Shown here piece after piece: positions 29,362 through 38,043 of a stretch of 64,000 nt of DNA; position 1 is the stretch's first letter, and each line of letters begins with the position of its first letter. Below the pieces are notes generated by a model. It was not told where the DNA came from. It searched no databases and saw only the letters and a list, made by a program, of their open reading frames with translations. The translations under genes were made by a program, and so were the position numbers. The DNA comes from Streptomyces sp. NBC_01465 (GTDB lineage: Bacteria > Actinomycetota > Actinomycetes > Streptomycetales > Streptomycetaceae): the NCBI RefSeq assembly GCF_036227325.1, contig NZ_CP109467.1, positions 7,626,001 to 7,690,000 of the forward strand, read 5' to 3'.

Positions 29362-31534
29362 CGGCCCGGGCCGCCAGCCGCAGTTGCTCCTCCTCGACGA
29401 TCCGCCGGGCCAGCGAACCGTCCGACACGTCGACCGCGTCCGGCGTCGCGTCCGCCGTGTCGCTGCGCCGCGCGTAGGCGTCGAAGAGCCGCGTCTTGTC
29501 GGCCAGCAGCTCCAGCATCCGCTGGTCCACGCTGTCGGCCGCGAGCAGCCGGTGCACCTGGACGGTCCTGACCTGGCCCATCCGGTGGGCGCGGGCGACG
29601 GCCTGGTGCTCCATGGTCGGTTTGATCTGCGGCTCGCAGAGGATGACGACGGATGCGGCCTGCATGTTGAGGCCGACACCGCCGGCCTGGATCTGGCTGA
29701 GCAGCACCGCATGGCCGGGGGCGCCGGAGAAGTCGTCCACCAACTGCTGGCGCCGGGCGGCCTGGAGGTCACCGGAGATCGGTCCGTGGACCGCCGCCCC
29801 GTCAAGGGCTTCGCCGACGGTGGCGAGCACGTCGCGGAAGTAGGAGAACACCACGACCTTGAGGTTGTTGGCGGCCGCCTCTTCGACGAGCTCACGCAGC
29901 CGCCCGAGCTTCGCCGACTTCTCGGGGTGGGCGTAGGCGGCCCGGCGCATGCGCATGAAGTTTCCGGCCGCGACAGCCTCCCGGTAGGCGTCGAGATCGC
30001 TCGCGCTGAACTCCTCCCACTCGTCGACCTGGACGAGGGCGGGCAGCTCGGTGAGGACGTCCTCCTGATTGCGCCGGAGATAGGCGGGGGCGACGGCCCG
30101 GCGGAACGCCTGCGACCCCGCGACCGCGTCGACGTCCTGCACCTCGGGCGCCAGATCGGGCCGGAGGATGCGTACGAGGCTGCGGAACTCCGCGACCCGG
30201 TTCTCCATGGGGGTGCCGGTCAGGAAGAGGACGCGCTCGGCGAGGTCCGCCCAGGAGGCGACGGTCCGGGCCCGGCGGGTGCTGGGGTTCTTGGCGAAGT
30301 GGGCCTCGTCGACGACGAGCAGCGCGAGCCGGGGATCGGTGGGTGCGGGCAGCAGATGCAGCGAGTCGAACGTCGTGACCGCGATCCCGCCCCGCTCCTG
30401 CCACTCGGCGAAGGCCTCCTGCCGTTCGGGGCCGTGCACGGGGTGGGCGCGGAGGGTGGAGCGAGTGCCGATTTCGCGCGTCCAGTTGATCAGTACGCTC
30501 GCCGGGCAGACGACCATGAAGTGCGTGGCCCCCTCGGCGGCGAGATGGGAGAGCGCGGCGATCGCCTGGACCGTCTTGCCGAGCCCCATCTCGTCGCCGA
30601 TGATCACCCGGCGCTGGGCGAGGGCGAAACGGGCCCCGAAGGACTGATAGCCGCGCAGGGATACCCGCAGATGGGTGTCGTCGAGCTTCTGGGCGCGGAC
30701 GCGGTCGGCGATGTCGGAGGGGACGAACCCCTCGGCGGCGGCGAGATCGGGACCCTGGCCCGCGATCTCCGCGAGCTGGCTGTAGTACTCCGCCGACCGG
30801 AGCTCGAAGTCCACCCAGGCCTCGGCCTCGGTGACGGGCCTGCGGAGGAGATCGGTCGAAGCCTGGGCGAGGAGCGCGGGCGTCTCGCGTACAACGGCCT
30901 CGTCGCGGAGAGTGCGGATCGCGGCGAGCGCGGCGTACGCCTCGGTCCGCCGCTTGGCTCCGGCGAAGGCCATGCGCAGCCGGCCCCGGGCGGCCCCGGC
31001 CTGCGCGAGGAGCGGGCCGAGGGTGGTGTCGAGCTGCCGGGCGGCGTCGTGCGCGCGGCGGAGTTCGGACCCGGCTTCGACGAGCGGGTTGAGGGCGCCG
31101 ATGAGGGCGGTGGTGCGCGGCTCGGGCCGGTCGACGTCGATCCGTACGGACACGGTCTCCGCGACCGCGGCGGCGATCTGCCGGGCTGCGGCGAGGGCCT
31201 GGTCCGCGGTCTGCCGGCCGACACCGGGCACCTGCTGCAGGGCGTGGCGGGGAGCCTCGTACACCTGGAGGACCGTGGCGTAGCCGGCCTGTTCGAGGGC
31301 GGTGAGGCGCAGCCGTCCTTCGGTGACGTCCTTGAGCCGGGAGACCGGTATCGATCCGAGCTCGTCGCGGACGAGGGCGTCCTGGAGCGGGGCGAGGGCG
31401 GCACGGACGGCGTCGACGGCGGTGGTGTGGTCGGTGAGGACCGAGCGGGCAGCGGCCTGCAGCCGCTCCGCCTGGTGGAGGAGGGCGCGGGCGTGCTTGC
31501 CCGCAGGGACGGGATCCTGCTCCTGACCGCTCAC
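29354..31534 (-). CDS. SNF2-family DEAD/DEAH-box helicase with helix-hairpin-helix
   Basis: GTG 31534, 726 residues. The N-terminal third is helical and holds a helix-hairpin-helix-like motif (LQQVPGVGRQTADQALAAAR). The Swi2/Snf2 core follows: RRVIIGDEMGLGKTVQA (Walker A), VVDEAHFAKN (DEAH), LFLTGTPMENR and MNRAE-like PTMEHQAVARAHRMGQ. The helicase C domain includes VVVFSYFRDVL and LLSQIQAGGVGLNMQ. It should be an ATP-driven DNA translocase, in repair or chromatin remodelling, but the target is unknown. It stands alone, with a beta-propeller-like gene upstream on the same strand. Confidence 0.88.
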   Translation of the reverse strand: MSGQEQDPVPAGKHARALLHQAERLQAAARSVLTDHTTAVDAVRAALAPLQDALVRDELGSIPVSRLKDVTEGRLRLTALEQAGYATVLQVYEAPRHALQQVPGVGRQTADQALAAARQIAAAVAETVSVRIDVDRPEPRTTALIGALNPLVEAGSELRRAHDAARQLDTTLGPLLAQAGAARGRLRMAFAGAKRRTEAYAALAAIRTLRDEAVVRETPALLAQASTDLLRRPVTEAEAWVDFELRSAEYYSQLAEIAGQGPDLAAAEGFVPSDIADRVRAQKLDDTHLRVSLRGYQSFGARFALAQRRVIIGDEMGLGKTVQAIAALSHLAAEGATHFMVVCPASVLINWTREIGTRSTLRAHPVHGPERQEAFAEWQERGGIAVTTFDSLHLLPAPTDPRLALLVVDEAHFAKNPSTRRARTVASWADLAERVLFLTGTPMENRVAEFRSLVRILRPDLAPEVQDVDAVAGSQAFRRAVAPAYLRRNQEDVLTELPALVQVDEWEEFSASDLDAYREAVAAGNFMRMRRAAYAHPEKSAKLGRLRELVEEAAANNLKVVVFSYFRDVLATVGEALDGAAVHGPISGDLQAARRQQLVDDFSGAPGHAVLLSQIQAGGVGLNMQAASVVILCEPQIKPTMEHQAVARAHRMGQVRTVQVHRLLAADSVDQRMLELLADKTRLFDAYARRSDTADATPDAVDVSDGSLARRIVEEEQLRLAARAEA

Positions 31535-31556
31535 GTGACCGATGGTGCCACGAGCC

Positions 31557-32420
31557 TCAGACAGTGAGGTCCAGGACGAACCAGTCGGGGGAGGTCCCGC
31601 CCTGGACGTAGATGCGGTGACCGCGGCTGATGCGGCTCCCGCGTCCGATGACGCCGCCGTCGGGCAGGACGAGGGTGCCGAGCTCCACGGTCTCTACGGA
31701 CGTCTCGGTGAGTCTGCAGTCGGCGAGGCGGTTCCTGTTCTCCTCGTAGCCGCCGAAGAAGACGATGCGGTCGCCGTGTACGGCGATGGCTCGGGCGCCC
31801 TTGACCGGGTTGGTGCGGACCTTGGTCGCGCGGTCGTGGCGGATCTCCAGGAGGGGGAAGTCAGGGTGGGGGCATGCCCAGGTGGCGCGTCGGTCGACGT
31901 TGAGTGCGTAGCAGTCGACGATGTGATCGACGCCGGAGACGGGCGACAGCTGCCAGAGCGGTTCGCCCGTGCTGCTCCAGCGCCGGATGCCCGGTTCGCT
32001 GAGACTGTCGGTGCAGACTCCCTCGTCGAAATAGCTGACCCAGATCTCGCCCTGCTCGTCGACGAGCAGCTCTTCGATCGCGTCGCCTACGCGGAATGAA
32101 CGGGTGCAGCGGCCCAGCGGGTCGAAGACCTGAACGTGCGGGCCGCCCCGCCGGCTGCGGCAGTCGGCGACGACGAACCCTCCGTCGGGCAGTGCTCCCA
32201 GCGCGGGAAATCGCGCCTGCACGTTACTGAGGTGTGTCTCGTGAGCGCTGCCGTTGTCCGCGGACACCATCAAGGCGTCGTACGGGGCGCCCAGGTCGAC
32301 CGACGGCTCGGTGAGCAGCCAGTGCGCGCGGCCGTATGCGTCCACCGTGCTGCTGACGGCGCACAGGCCATGGTGGGCGCGGGGCAGGCGGGCGTACGGA
32401 GTCAGGCGTGTCTCTGTCAC
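31557..32420 (-). CDS. hypothetical protein, probable beta-propeller
   Basis: GTG 32420, 287 residues, no signal peptide or membrane segment. It has repeated short blocks of the kind seen in propeller proteins (LGALPDGGFVVADCRSR, EELLVDEQGEIWVSYFDEG, ARAIAVHGDRIVFFGGYEEN), but no repeat is long enough to name the family. It ends 22 bases before the helicase start, so the two may be co-transcribed. I do not recognise a function. Confidence 0.7.
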   Translation of the reverse strand: MTETRLTPYARLPRAHHGLCAVSSTVDAYGRAHWLLTEPSVDLGAPYDALMVSADNGSAHETHLSNVQARFPALGALPDGGFVVADCRSRRGGPHVQVFDPLGRCTRSFRVGDAIEELLVDEQGEIWVSYFDEGVCTDSLSEPGIRRWSSTGEPLWQLSPVSGVDHIVDCYALNVDRRATWACPHPDFPLLEIRHDRATKVRTNPVKGARAIAVHGDRIVFFGGYEENRNRLADCRLTETSVETVELGTLVLPDGGVIGRGSRISRGHRIYVQGGTSPDWFVLDLTV

Positions 32421-32574
32421 GGTCCCGCCAGCGTACGCAGATGCCGTACGCCAAGGGGGCCTTTACAGGGGCCCGTTGAACGTAGGGCGCGGCTCGTCCC
32501 GGGACGGATTGTCAGTGGCCGGTGCAAGACTCGGTGGGGCAGGACAACGGGACCCCAAACACGAGGAGCGCACC

Positions 32575-33363
32575 ATGCTCAGCACCCGTTTCGTCACTGG
32601 TTCACCCAACTGGGTCGACCTTGCCACTCCGTCCACCGAGGAAGCCGTCGCCTTCTACGGCGGGCTCTTCGGGTGGCAGTTCGAGCCGGGCGACCCGCAG
32701 TTCGGGGGGTACGGCTCGTTCACGCACGACGGTCGGCAGATCGGGGGCGCCATGGGCGGCATCACCGAGGTGCAGCCGTTCTGGTCGGTCTACTTCCACA
32801 CCTCCGATGCCGAAGCCACCGTCAAGGCCGTCGAAGGCGCCCACGGGAACAAGGAGTTCGGGCCCGACGACGTCGGGTCGCTGGGGCGGATGGCGGGGTT
32901 CCGCGACGCGTCCGGTGCGCGCTTCTCCACCTGGCAGCCCCTCGATCACAAGGGGTTCGGCGCGGTCAACGAATCCGGCTCGCTCTGCTGGGCCGAGCTC
33001 TACACGCCCGACGTCCCCGCTGCCGCCGCGTTCTACAACGCCGTCTACGGGTGGGACATCGCGTCGGTGCCCTTCGAGGGCGGTACGTACACGATGGCCA
33101 GCCCCGCCGGCGGTGGCGAGGCGGCGAGCTTCGCCGGCATCGTGCCGCTCGACATGGATCCGCAGGCGGCCGGGTCGGGACCGTTCTGGCTGCTGTACTT
33201 CGAGGTCGACGATCCCGACGCGACCGTCGCCACGGCGCGGAGGCTCGGCGGGCGCATCGACCTGGAGCCGGCGTACATGAAGGGCGTGGGGCGGTTCGCG
33301 AAGATCAGCGATCCGCACGGGGCACGGTTCGCTGTCATCAAGAGCGATTCTCAGACGGGCTGA
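32575..33363 (+). CDS. tandem VOC (glyoxalase/dioxygenase superfamily) protein
   Basis: ATG 32575 has GAGGAG six bases before it. The 262 residues comprise two VOC modules: PNWVDLATPSTEEAVAFYGGLFGW to about 125, and LCWAELYTPDVPAAAAFYNAVYGW to the end (RFAKISDPHGARFAVIK). The CFP-30/32-type tandem arrangement is common in actinobacteria and often annotated as a hydroxylase or lyase, but the true reaction is unknown. It is preceded by an intergenic stretch of about 150 bases and followed by a WhiB-like gene. Confidence 0.87.
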   Translation: MLSTRFVTGSPNWVDLATPSTEEAVAFYGGLFGWQFEPGDPQFGGYGSFTHDGRQIGGAMGGITEVQPFWSVYFHTSDAEATVKAVEGAHGNKEFGPDDVGSLGRMAGFRDASGARFSTWQPLDHKGFGAVNESGSLCWAELYTPDVPAAAAFYNAVYGWDIASVPFEGGTYTMASPAGGGEAASFAGIVPLDMDPQAAGSGPFWLLYFEVDDPDATVATARRLGGRIDLEPAYMKGVGRFAKISDPHGARFAVIKSDSQTG

Positions 33364-33442
33364 GCGGGGGCGCAACACCGGTCGGGGCCGCGTTCAGCGT
33401 TCATTGACCGGACGTTGATCGGTGCGGGGCAGCCTGTCCCGC

Positions 33443-33691
33443 ATGCCGATCAACACCATCGTCACCGAAGCCGAACTTGCCTGGCAGGAGAAGGCTCTGT
33501 GCGCCCAGACGGGGCCGGAGTTCTTCTTCCCCGACCCCGGATCCTCCACCCGCGAGGCCAAGCGGCTCTGCGGGATCTGCGAGGAGCGCGCGGCCTGTCT
33601 GCAGTACGCGCTGGCGAACGACGAGCGGTTCGGCGTCTGGGGCGGGCTCTCCGAGAAGGAGCGGCTCCGCCTCAGGCGTACGACACCCTGA
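33443..33691 (+). CDS. WhiB-like iron-sulfur regulator
   Basis: ATG 33443 gives 82 residues; a GTG at 33422 would add seven. Four cysteines (20, 43, 46, 52) have the WhiB spacing C-x22-C-x2-C-x5-C and are followed by the GVWGG turn and a basic tail (EKERLRLRRT). Wbl proteins hold a [4Fe-4S] cluster and bind the principal sigma factor. The FFPDPGSSTREAKRLC stretch is typical. It is not WblE, from memory of that sequence, and I cannot place it further. The 3' end overlaps the convergent hydrolase gene by 20 bases. Confidence 0.9.
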   Translation: MPINTIVTEAELAWQEKALCAQTGPEFFFPDPGSSTREAKRLCGICEERAACLQYALANDERFGVWGGLSEKERLRLRRTTP

Positions 33692-36146
33692 ACTGCCGTG
33701 TCCCCGGCGGGACATGGACGTCGGCGCCCGTGACGTCGAGCGTCAGTCCGTCGGACGTCGCCGACCGCACCGGGCCGAAGCGGCACGGGTAGACGTACCG
33801 CAGGTGTGGGGGTGACTGGTCGATGTCGACCGTCACCTCGCGCGCGGCCGCGTCATGGGTGAGCCGGTAGCCGAAGGGTGCGCCGAAGAGCGTGGGCGCG
33901 TTGGCCACGCTCACCGTCTCGCCGTCCGGCACCCAGTGCGGGCGGACCCCCGGCGCGATGTAGAGGTGCGGGTCGCGGTCCTCGTCCGCCTCGAAGAGCA
34001 GGATGTCGCGCAGGAGGAGCAGGTACTCCGCCGCGGCCCAGCCATGCGGCATGTCCCCCATGTACCAGAAGCGGTCGGGGAGTTCGGCGAAGTCCGAGGC
34101 GATGGGGAACGCGTGCTGTTCGTTCCAGGCGCCAAGTGCCGCGCGCTGGCCGAGTGCGACCGGGGTGCCCGCGCTCACCGTCCAGTCCAGGAGTTCGTCC
34201 ATCCGCTGAGGGTCGCCCGCCAGCAGGTAGGCGTGGGCGAGTTGCAGGGTGAGGTAGGGGCCGTACGCGTTCCATGCGGCCTCGTGCCGGTAGCCGCCCC
34301 GTACGAAATGCCCGTACAGCGTGTCCAGGGTGCAGCGCGCCGCCCGGTCGATGTCGTCGCCCAGCTTGCTGCCCATGTAGAGCCGGCACGGGTGGAAGTA
34401 CGCCGCCGCGCCGATCATCGTCGAGTCGAGCCGCCCCACGTCGCCGGGCCCGGTCGGCAGGAACGTCTCCCACTCGCCCCTGCGGGCCTGCTCGTCGAGC
34501 ACCCACCGCATGGACGCGGCGGTCGCCCGCTTCAAGTCGTCGAACGCGCCCCAGAGTTCACCGACCTCGGGCGTCCCGAGCCGCTCGGCGAGCCGCGCCG
34601 CCTCGTACAGACCGGCCAGCCCCCAGATGTCGTCCCAGTAGTGCGGCTTGTCGCGCTCGCCGAGGTGCTCGGCGCTCCAGCCCTTGTGCAGCAGGCCGTT
34701 GGGGTCGCGGTTGTCGCGCAGCCAGCGGGCGCCGTCCAGGACGTACGGGTTGTAGAGCCCCGAGCCGAAACCCGCCCCCGGACCCTGCGTACGGTCGAAG
34801 CGGCCGATCGCCCAGAGCGCCTGCCCGTTGCTGTCCCACTCCTCGTCGTCCTTCTCGTGCTGCCGGCCGAAGAAGCCGTACTCCGCGCAGGGCCCGATCC
34901 GGCCGTGCCCGAAGTTGAACGCGCTGGGGTGGTGCGTACCCAGCTGGGCCTGGGCCAGCGCGGTGTCACCGGCCAGCGAGCAGGCGATGGCCTCGACGGA
35001 GGAGTCGCGGATCCAGAAGGAGTCGTAGACCGTCGGCCCGGGGTGGATCTCGCCCCCGTCGGAGAGGACGAGGAGCTGGCCGCGGGTCTGGCGGAAGAGG
35101 TCGGTGAGATGGGCGACGGGTGCAGGCAGCCGCGGCTGGACACCCTCCTGCACCAGCTTCTGCGTCCAGAACACCCGGTTGGCGGCCTCGAGTTCGTCCG
35201 CGGGCGCCGACCGCAGCTCGGCCAGATCGTCCGCCCCGCTGTACGTGTCGACCGGCAGTCGTACGTCGATCGCGAAGGACTCGCCCTCCTCGATACGGAA
35301 CGGCCAGGCGAACACCCCGGTGCACATCCCCGCGACCTGGTCGGTGGCCTCCTCGGCTCCGTTCAGCTTGCCGCCCACGGTCAGCTCGTGGAACGGGCTG
35401 CGGACGAGGTAGGAGTCCGGGTCCTGGCTGAAGTCCGGGTTCCCGTACACCCCGTAGCTCTCCGGCGGCGTGTCGAAGACCGGCCCCCACCCCGTGTTCG
35501 TCTCGACCCGCGCCTCCTGCGGCAGATACCGCAGCAGCGTCAGCCGGCGGTCGGTGTCCTGCGCCGCACCCCGATAGTGGCGCTGGAAGCCGCTGGGTCC
35601 GGTCGGCAGCACGGCGACACAGAGCCAGCCGTCGCGCGGGGCGCCCGCACCGGCCGTCACCGCGAGCCGGTTCAGTACGAGATCACGCTGGCGTACGCCG
35701 ACGGTGGTGGCCAGGGTCCGCTGGGTCACCTCGAAGCCCGTCCCCGTCCTGAACACCGTGTCCACGACCGGCAGATGAGCCGCCTCCATGCGCTGCTCCA
35801 CCGACCCGCCGGGCCCGGGAAGCTGCGGCAGCCGCAGGGCGCCGGACGCGGGTTCGTACAGGAAGAACGCCACGCTGTACTTGTCGTAGACCGGCTCGAT
35901 CTCTCCGGCCTGCCCGACCAGTGACTCCTGCCGGTGGTCCTTGACGCCGACCATCGACCAGTAGCGATAGAGGGCGTTCGACGCGAGCGCGCCCTCCTTC
36001 GACTCGAACGAACCGGCGTCGAAGGAGTCGCTCCACCGGTGGAAGGCCTGCTGGAGCCACCACGGCACGGGGGAGGGCGAATCCCCCTTTGCCGTCCAGC
36101 TGCGCCACATGACCTCGTAGAAGATCCGCTCATGGGTCTCTGCCAT
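33672..36146 (-). CDS. alpha/alpha-toroid glycoside hydrolase-like protein
   Basis: ATG 36146 follows GGAGGTGA with good spacing; 824 residues, cytosolic. The N-terminal half is beta-rich. The C-terminal half resembles six-hairpin glycosidases of the GH15/GH63/debranching type (TVYDSFWIRDSSVEAIACSL, EYGFFGRQHEKDDEEWDSNGQALWAIGRF, GRLDSTMIGAAAYFHP, GYRHEAAWNAYGPYLTLQLAHAYL). The acidic residues in WIRDSS and EEWDSNGQ are candidate catalytic residues. The substrate is unknown. It is divergent from a GMC oxidoreductase, which may share its pathway. Confidence 0.78.
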   Translation of the reverse strand: MAETHERIFYEVMWRSWTAKGDSPSPVPWWLQQAFHRWSDSFDAGSFESKEGALASNALYRYWSMVGVKDHRQESLVGQAGEIEPVYDKYSVAFFLYEPASGALRLPQLPGPGGSVEQRMEAAHLPVVDTVFRTGTGFEVTQRTLATTVGVRQRDLVLNRLAVTAGAGAPRDGWLCVAVLPTGPSGFQRHYRGAAQDTDRRLTLLRYLPQEARVETNTGWGPVFDTPPESYGVYGNPDFSQDPDSYLVRSPFHELTVGGKLNGAEEATDQVAGMCTGVFAWPFRIEEGESFAIDVRLPVDTYSGADDLAELRSAPADELEAANRVFWTQKLVQEGVQPRLPAPVAHLTDLFRQTRGQLLVLSDGGEIHPGPTVYDSFWIRDSSVEAIACSLAGDTALAQAQLGTHHPSAFNFGHGRIGPCAEYGFFGRQHEKDDEEWDSNGQALWAIGRFDRTQGPGAGFGSGLYNPYVLDGARWLRDNRDPNGLLHKGWSAEHLGERDKPHYWDDIWGLAGLYEAARLAERLGTPEVGELWGAFDDLKRATAASMRWVLDEQARRGEWETFLPTGPGDVGRLDSTMIGAAAYFHPCRLYMGSKLGDDIDRAARCTLDTLYGHFVRGGYRHEAAWNAYGPYLTLQLAHAYLLAGDPQRMDELLDWTVSAGTPVALGQRAALGAWNEQHAFPIASDFAELPDRFWYMGDMPHGWAAAEYLLLLRDILLFEADEDRDPHLYIAPGVRPHWVPDGETVSVANAPTLFGAPFGYRLTHDAAAREVTVDIDQSPPHLRYVYPCRFGPVRSATSDGLTLDVTGADVHVPPGTRQFRVSYA

Positions 36147-36233
36147 GGGATGTCACCTCCGTCCACACACTGGCACCGGGGCTCGACTCCGTCCATGCTG
36201 TTGCCGCGTCATATCGAGTCCCAGGAGGCAGAG

Positions 36234-37850
36234 TTGAGCACCGAGGGAACGGAATACGACTACGTGATCGTGGGTGCGGGGTCGGCGGGCTGCGTCCTGG
36301 CCGCACGGCTCTCCGAGGACCCGTCGGTCACGGTGGCCCTCGTCGAGTCGGGAGGTCGCGACCGCAAACCGGAGATCCGGATACCGGCGGCCTTCCCCAA
36401 GCTCTTCAAGACCCGCTACGACTGGGACTTCACGACCGTCAAGCAGTCCGCGCTCGGCGGCCGCGAACTCTACTGGCCGCGCGGGCACATGCTCGGCGGC
36501 TCCTCGTCGATGAACGCCATGATGTGGGTGCGCGGCCACCGCGACGACTACGACGCGTGGGGGGACGCGGCGGGCGAGGAGTGGTCGTACGAGGGACTCC
36601 TCCCGTACTTCCGGCGCGTCGAGCACTGGACCGGACCGCGTCCCGAGCAGTCGGTCTACGGCACCGACGGGCCCCTCTTCATCTCACCGCCCCGCGACCC
36701 CAACCCGGTGACCGCCGCCTTCATCAAGGCCTGCGCCGCCCACGGCCTGCCCGAACTGCCCGAGCTGAACGGACCCGACCACAGCGGCTGCGCCGTCACC
36801 CCGCTCAACCAGCGCTCCGGCCGCCGCTGGAGCGCGGCCGACGGCTACCTCAAACCGGCCAGGCGCCGCCCCAACCTGGACATCTTCACGGACGCCACCG
36901 TCCGCAGGCTCACCTTCGACGACACCGGAACCCGCGCCACCGGCATCGTCGCCGAGGGCTCACCGGGCCGCCTCACCGCCCGCCGCGAAGTGATCCTCAG
37001 CGCGGGCGCGATCGGCTCCCCACAACTCCTGCTGCTGGCCGGGATCGGCGACCCCGAGCAGCTGCGCGAGGCGGGCGTCGAGGTCCGCGCGGGCTCCCCG
37101 GACGTGGGCCGCCACCTCAAGGACCACCTCGCCTTCGCCGCGACCGTGCACTGCCCGAGCCCGGTCACGCTCACCGGGGCCGACTCCCTCGCCAACGTCG
37201 GTCGCTTCCTCCTCGGCGGCCGCGGACCGCTCACCTCGAACATCGGCGAGGCGGTGGCCTTCCTCCGCAGTACGCCCGAACTGGCCGCCCCCGACATCGA
37301 GTTGATCTTCGCGCCGGTTCCGTTCGTCAACCACGGCCTCGAAGCGCCCACCGAACACGGCATCACCATCGGCGTGATCCTGCTCCAGCCGGAGAGCGAG
37401 GGCCGCATCACCGTGACCGGCCCGGACGAGCACAGCGCGCCCCTGATCGACCCGGGATATCTGGAGGCGGGCGCCGATGTACGCCGGCTGATCGCAGGGG
37501 TACGCAGGGCGGAGGAGCTCCTCGCGGACCCGGCCCTCGCCCCGTACAACACCGGGAGTCCCATGGAGGTGTACCCGGGCATCGTCGACGACGAGCACCT
37601 GGCGGAGGCGATCCGCGCGGGCGCCGAGACGCTCTACCACCCGGTCGGCACCTGCCGCATGGGCGCGGACCCGGGCTCGGTCACCGACCCCCGGCTGCGC
37701 GTCAGGGGAGTGCAGGGGCTGCGCGTGGTCGACGCGTCGGTGATGCCTGCGATCACCCGGGGACATACGCACGCCCCGACCGTCGCCCTCGCGGAGAAAG
37801 CCGCCGAGCTGATCCGGGAGGACAGGCGGGAAGAATCCCGTACGTCATAA
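36234..37850 (+). CDS. GMC-family FAD oxidoreductase (choline dehydrogenase-like)
   Basis: A TTG at 36234 is chosen because AGGAGG lies five bases upstream and the flavin-binding region then starts at once (EYDYVIVGAGSAGCVLAARL). This gives 538 residues, and an ATG at 36195 is the alternative. GMC signatures are present: GRELYWPRGHMLGGSSSMNAMMWVRG and AGAIGSPQLLLLAGIG. The active-site region near the end has YHPVGTCRMG and VVDASVMPAITRGHTHAPTVALAEKAA, giving the catalytic His of HPVGTC and His of THAP. It oxidises an alcohol. Choline is only one possibility, as no betaine genes are adjacent. Confidence 0.9.
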   Translation: MSTEGTEYDYVIVGAGSAGCVLAARLSEDPSVTVALVESGGRDRKPEIRIPAAFPKLFKTRYDWDFTTVKQSALGGRELYWPRGHMLGGSSSMNAMMWVRGHRDDYDAWGDAAGEEWSYEGLLPYFRRVEHWTGPRPEQSVYGTDGPLFISPPRDPNPVTAAFIKACAAHGLPELPELNGPDHSGCAVTPLNQRSGRRWSAADGYLKPARRRPNLDIFTDATVRRLTFDDTGTRATGIVAEGSPGRLTARREVILSAGAIGSPQLLLLAGIGDPEQLREAGVEVRAGSPDVGRHLKDHLAFAATVHCPSPVTLTGADSLANVGRFLLGGRGPLTSNIGEAVAFLRSTPELAAPDIELIFAPVPFVNHGLEAPTEHGITIGVILLQPESEGRITVTGPDEHSAPLIDPGYLEAGADVRRLIAGVRRAEELLADPALAPYNTGSPMEVYPGIVDDEHLAEAIRAGAETLYHPVGTCRMGADPGSVTDPRLRVRGVQGLRVVDASVMPAITRGHTHAPTVALAEKAAELIREDRREESRTS

Positions 37851-37872
37851 ATCGGTTGCCCCGCCCGACGCC

Positions 37873-37909
37873 GGTCCGCTGTACTTCCTGACGACAGCGG
37901 ACCGCTGTC
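37873..37909 (+). promoter_or_regulatory. two mutually exclusive hairpins upstream of the ribosomal protection gene
   Basis: GGTCCGCTGT (37873-37882) can pair with ACAGCGGACC (37894-37903), 10 bp. The same segment can instead form a GACAGCGG/CCGCTGTC dyad (37893-37900 with 37902-37909). The two structures compete, as in attenuators. The first could also simply terminate the upstream oxidoreductase transcript. Confidence 0.5.
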
Positions 37910-37932
37910 CGCCCGACCGAGGAGTACTGAGC

Positions 37933-38043
37933 ATGCGCGGATCTTCGAGCCCCATCCAGAAGGTTATTTCCACCTATCTCGAGGACTCGAAGTTCATTGC
38001 GTACCCTGAATTTGGGCATTCTGGCGCACATCGACGCCGGTAA
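37933..38043 (+). CDS. probable 36-codon leader peptide of the ribosomal protection gene
   Basis: ATG 37933 has a strong site, GAGGAG, eight bases upstream, and opens a 36-codon frame ending in TAA at 38041-38043. It starts MRGSSSPIQKVISTYLED and ends in a basic run (GAHRRR). It overlaps the TTG start of the next gene at 37997 in a different frame, by 47 bases. Translation of the leader would therefore pass through the resistance gene's start, and drug-stalled ribosomes could change access to it. No homology is claimed. The evidence is the ribosome site, the overlap and the hairpins just upstream. Confidence 0.5.
   Translation: MRGSSSPIQKVISTYLEDSKFIAYPEFGHSGAHRRR

Noticed and set aside
33672..33691. 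20-base tail overlap of the WhiB-like and hydrolase genes as a regulatory overlap
   Set aside because: Short convergent overlaps are common in compact genomes, and nothing else supports a role.
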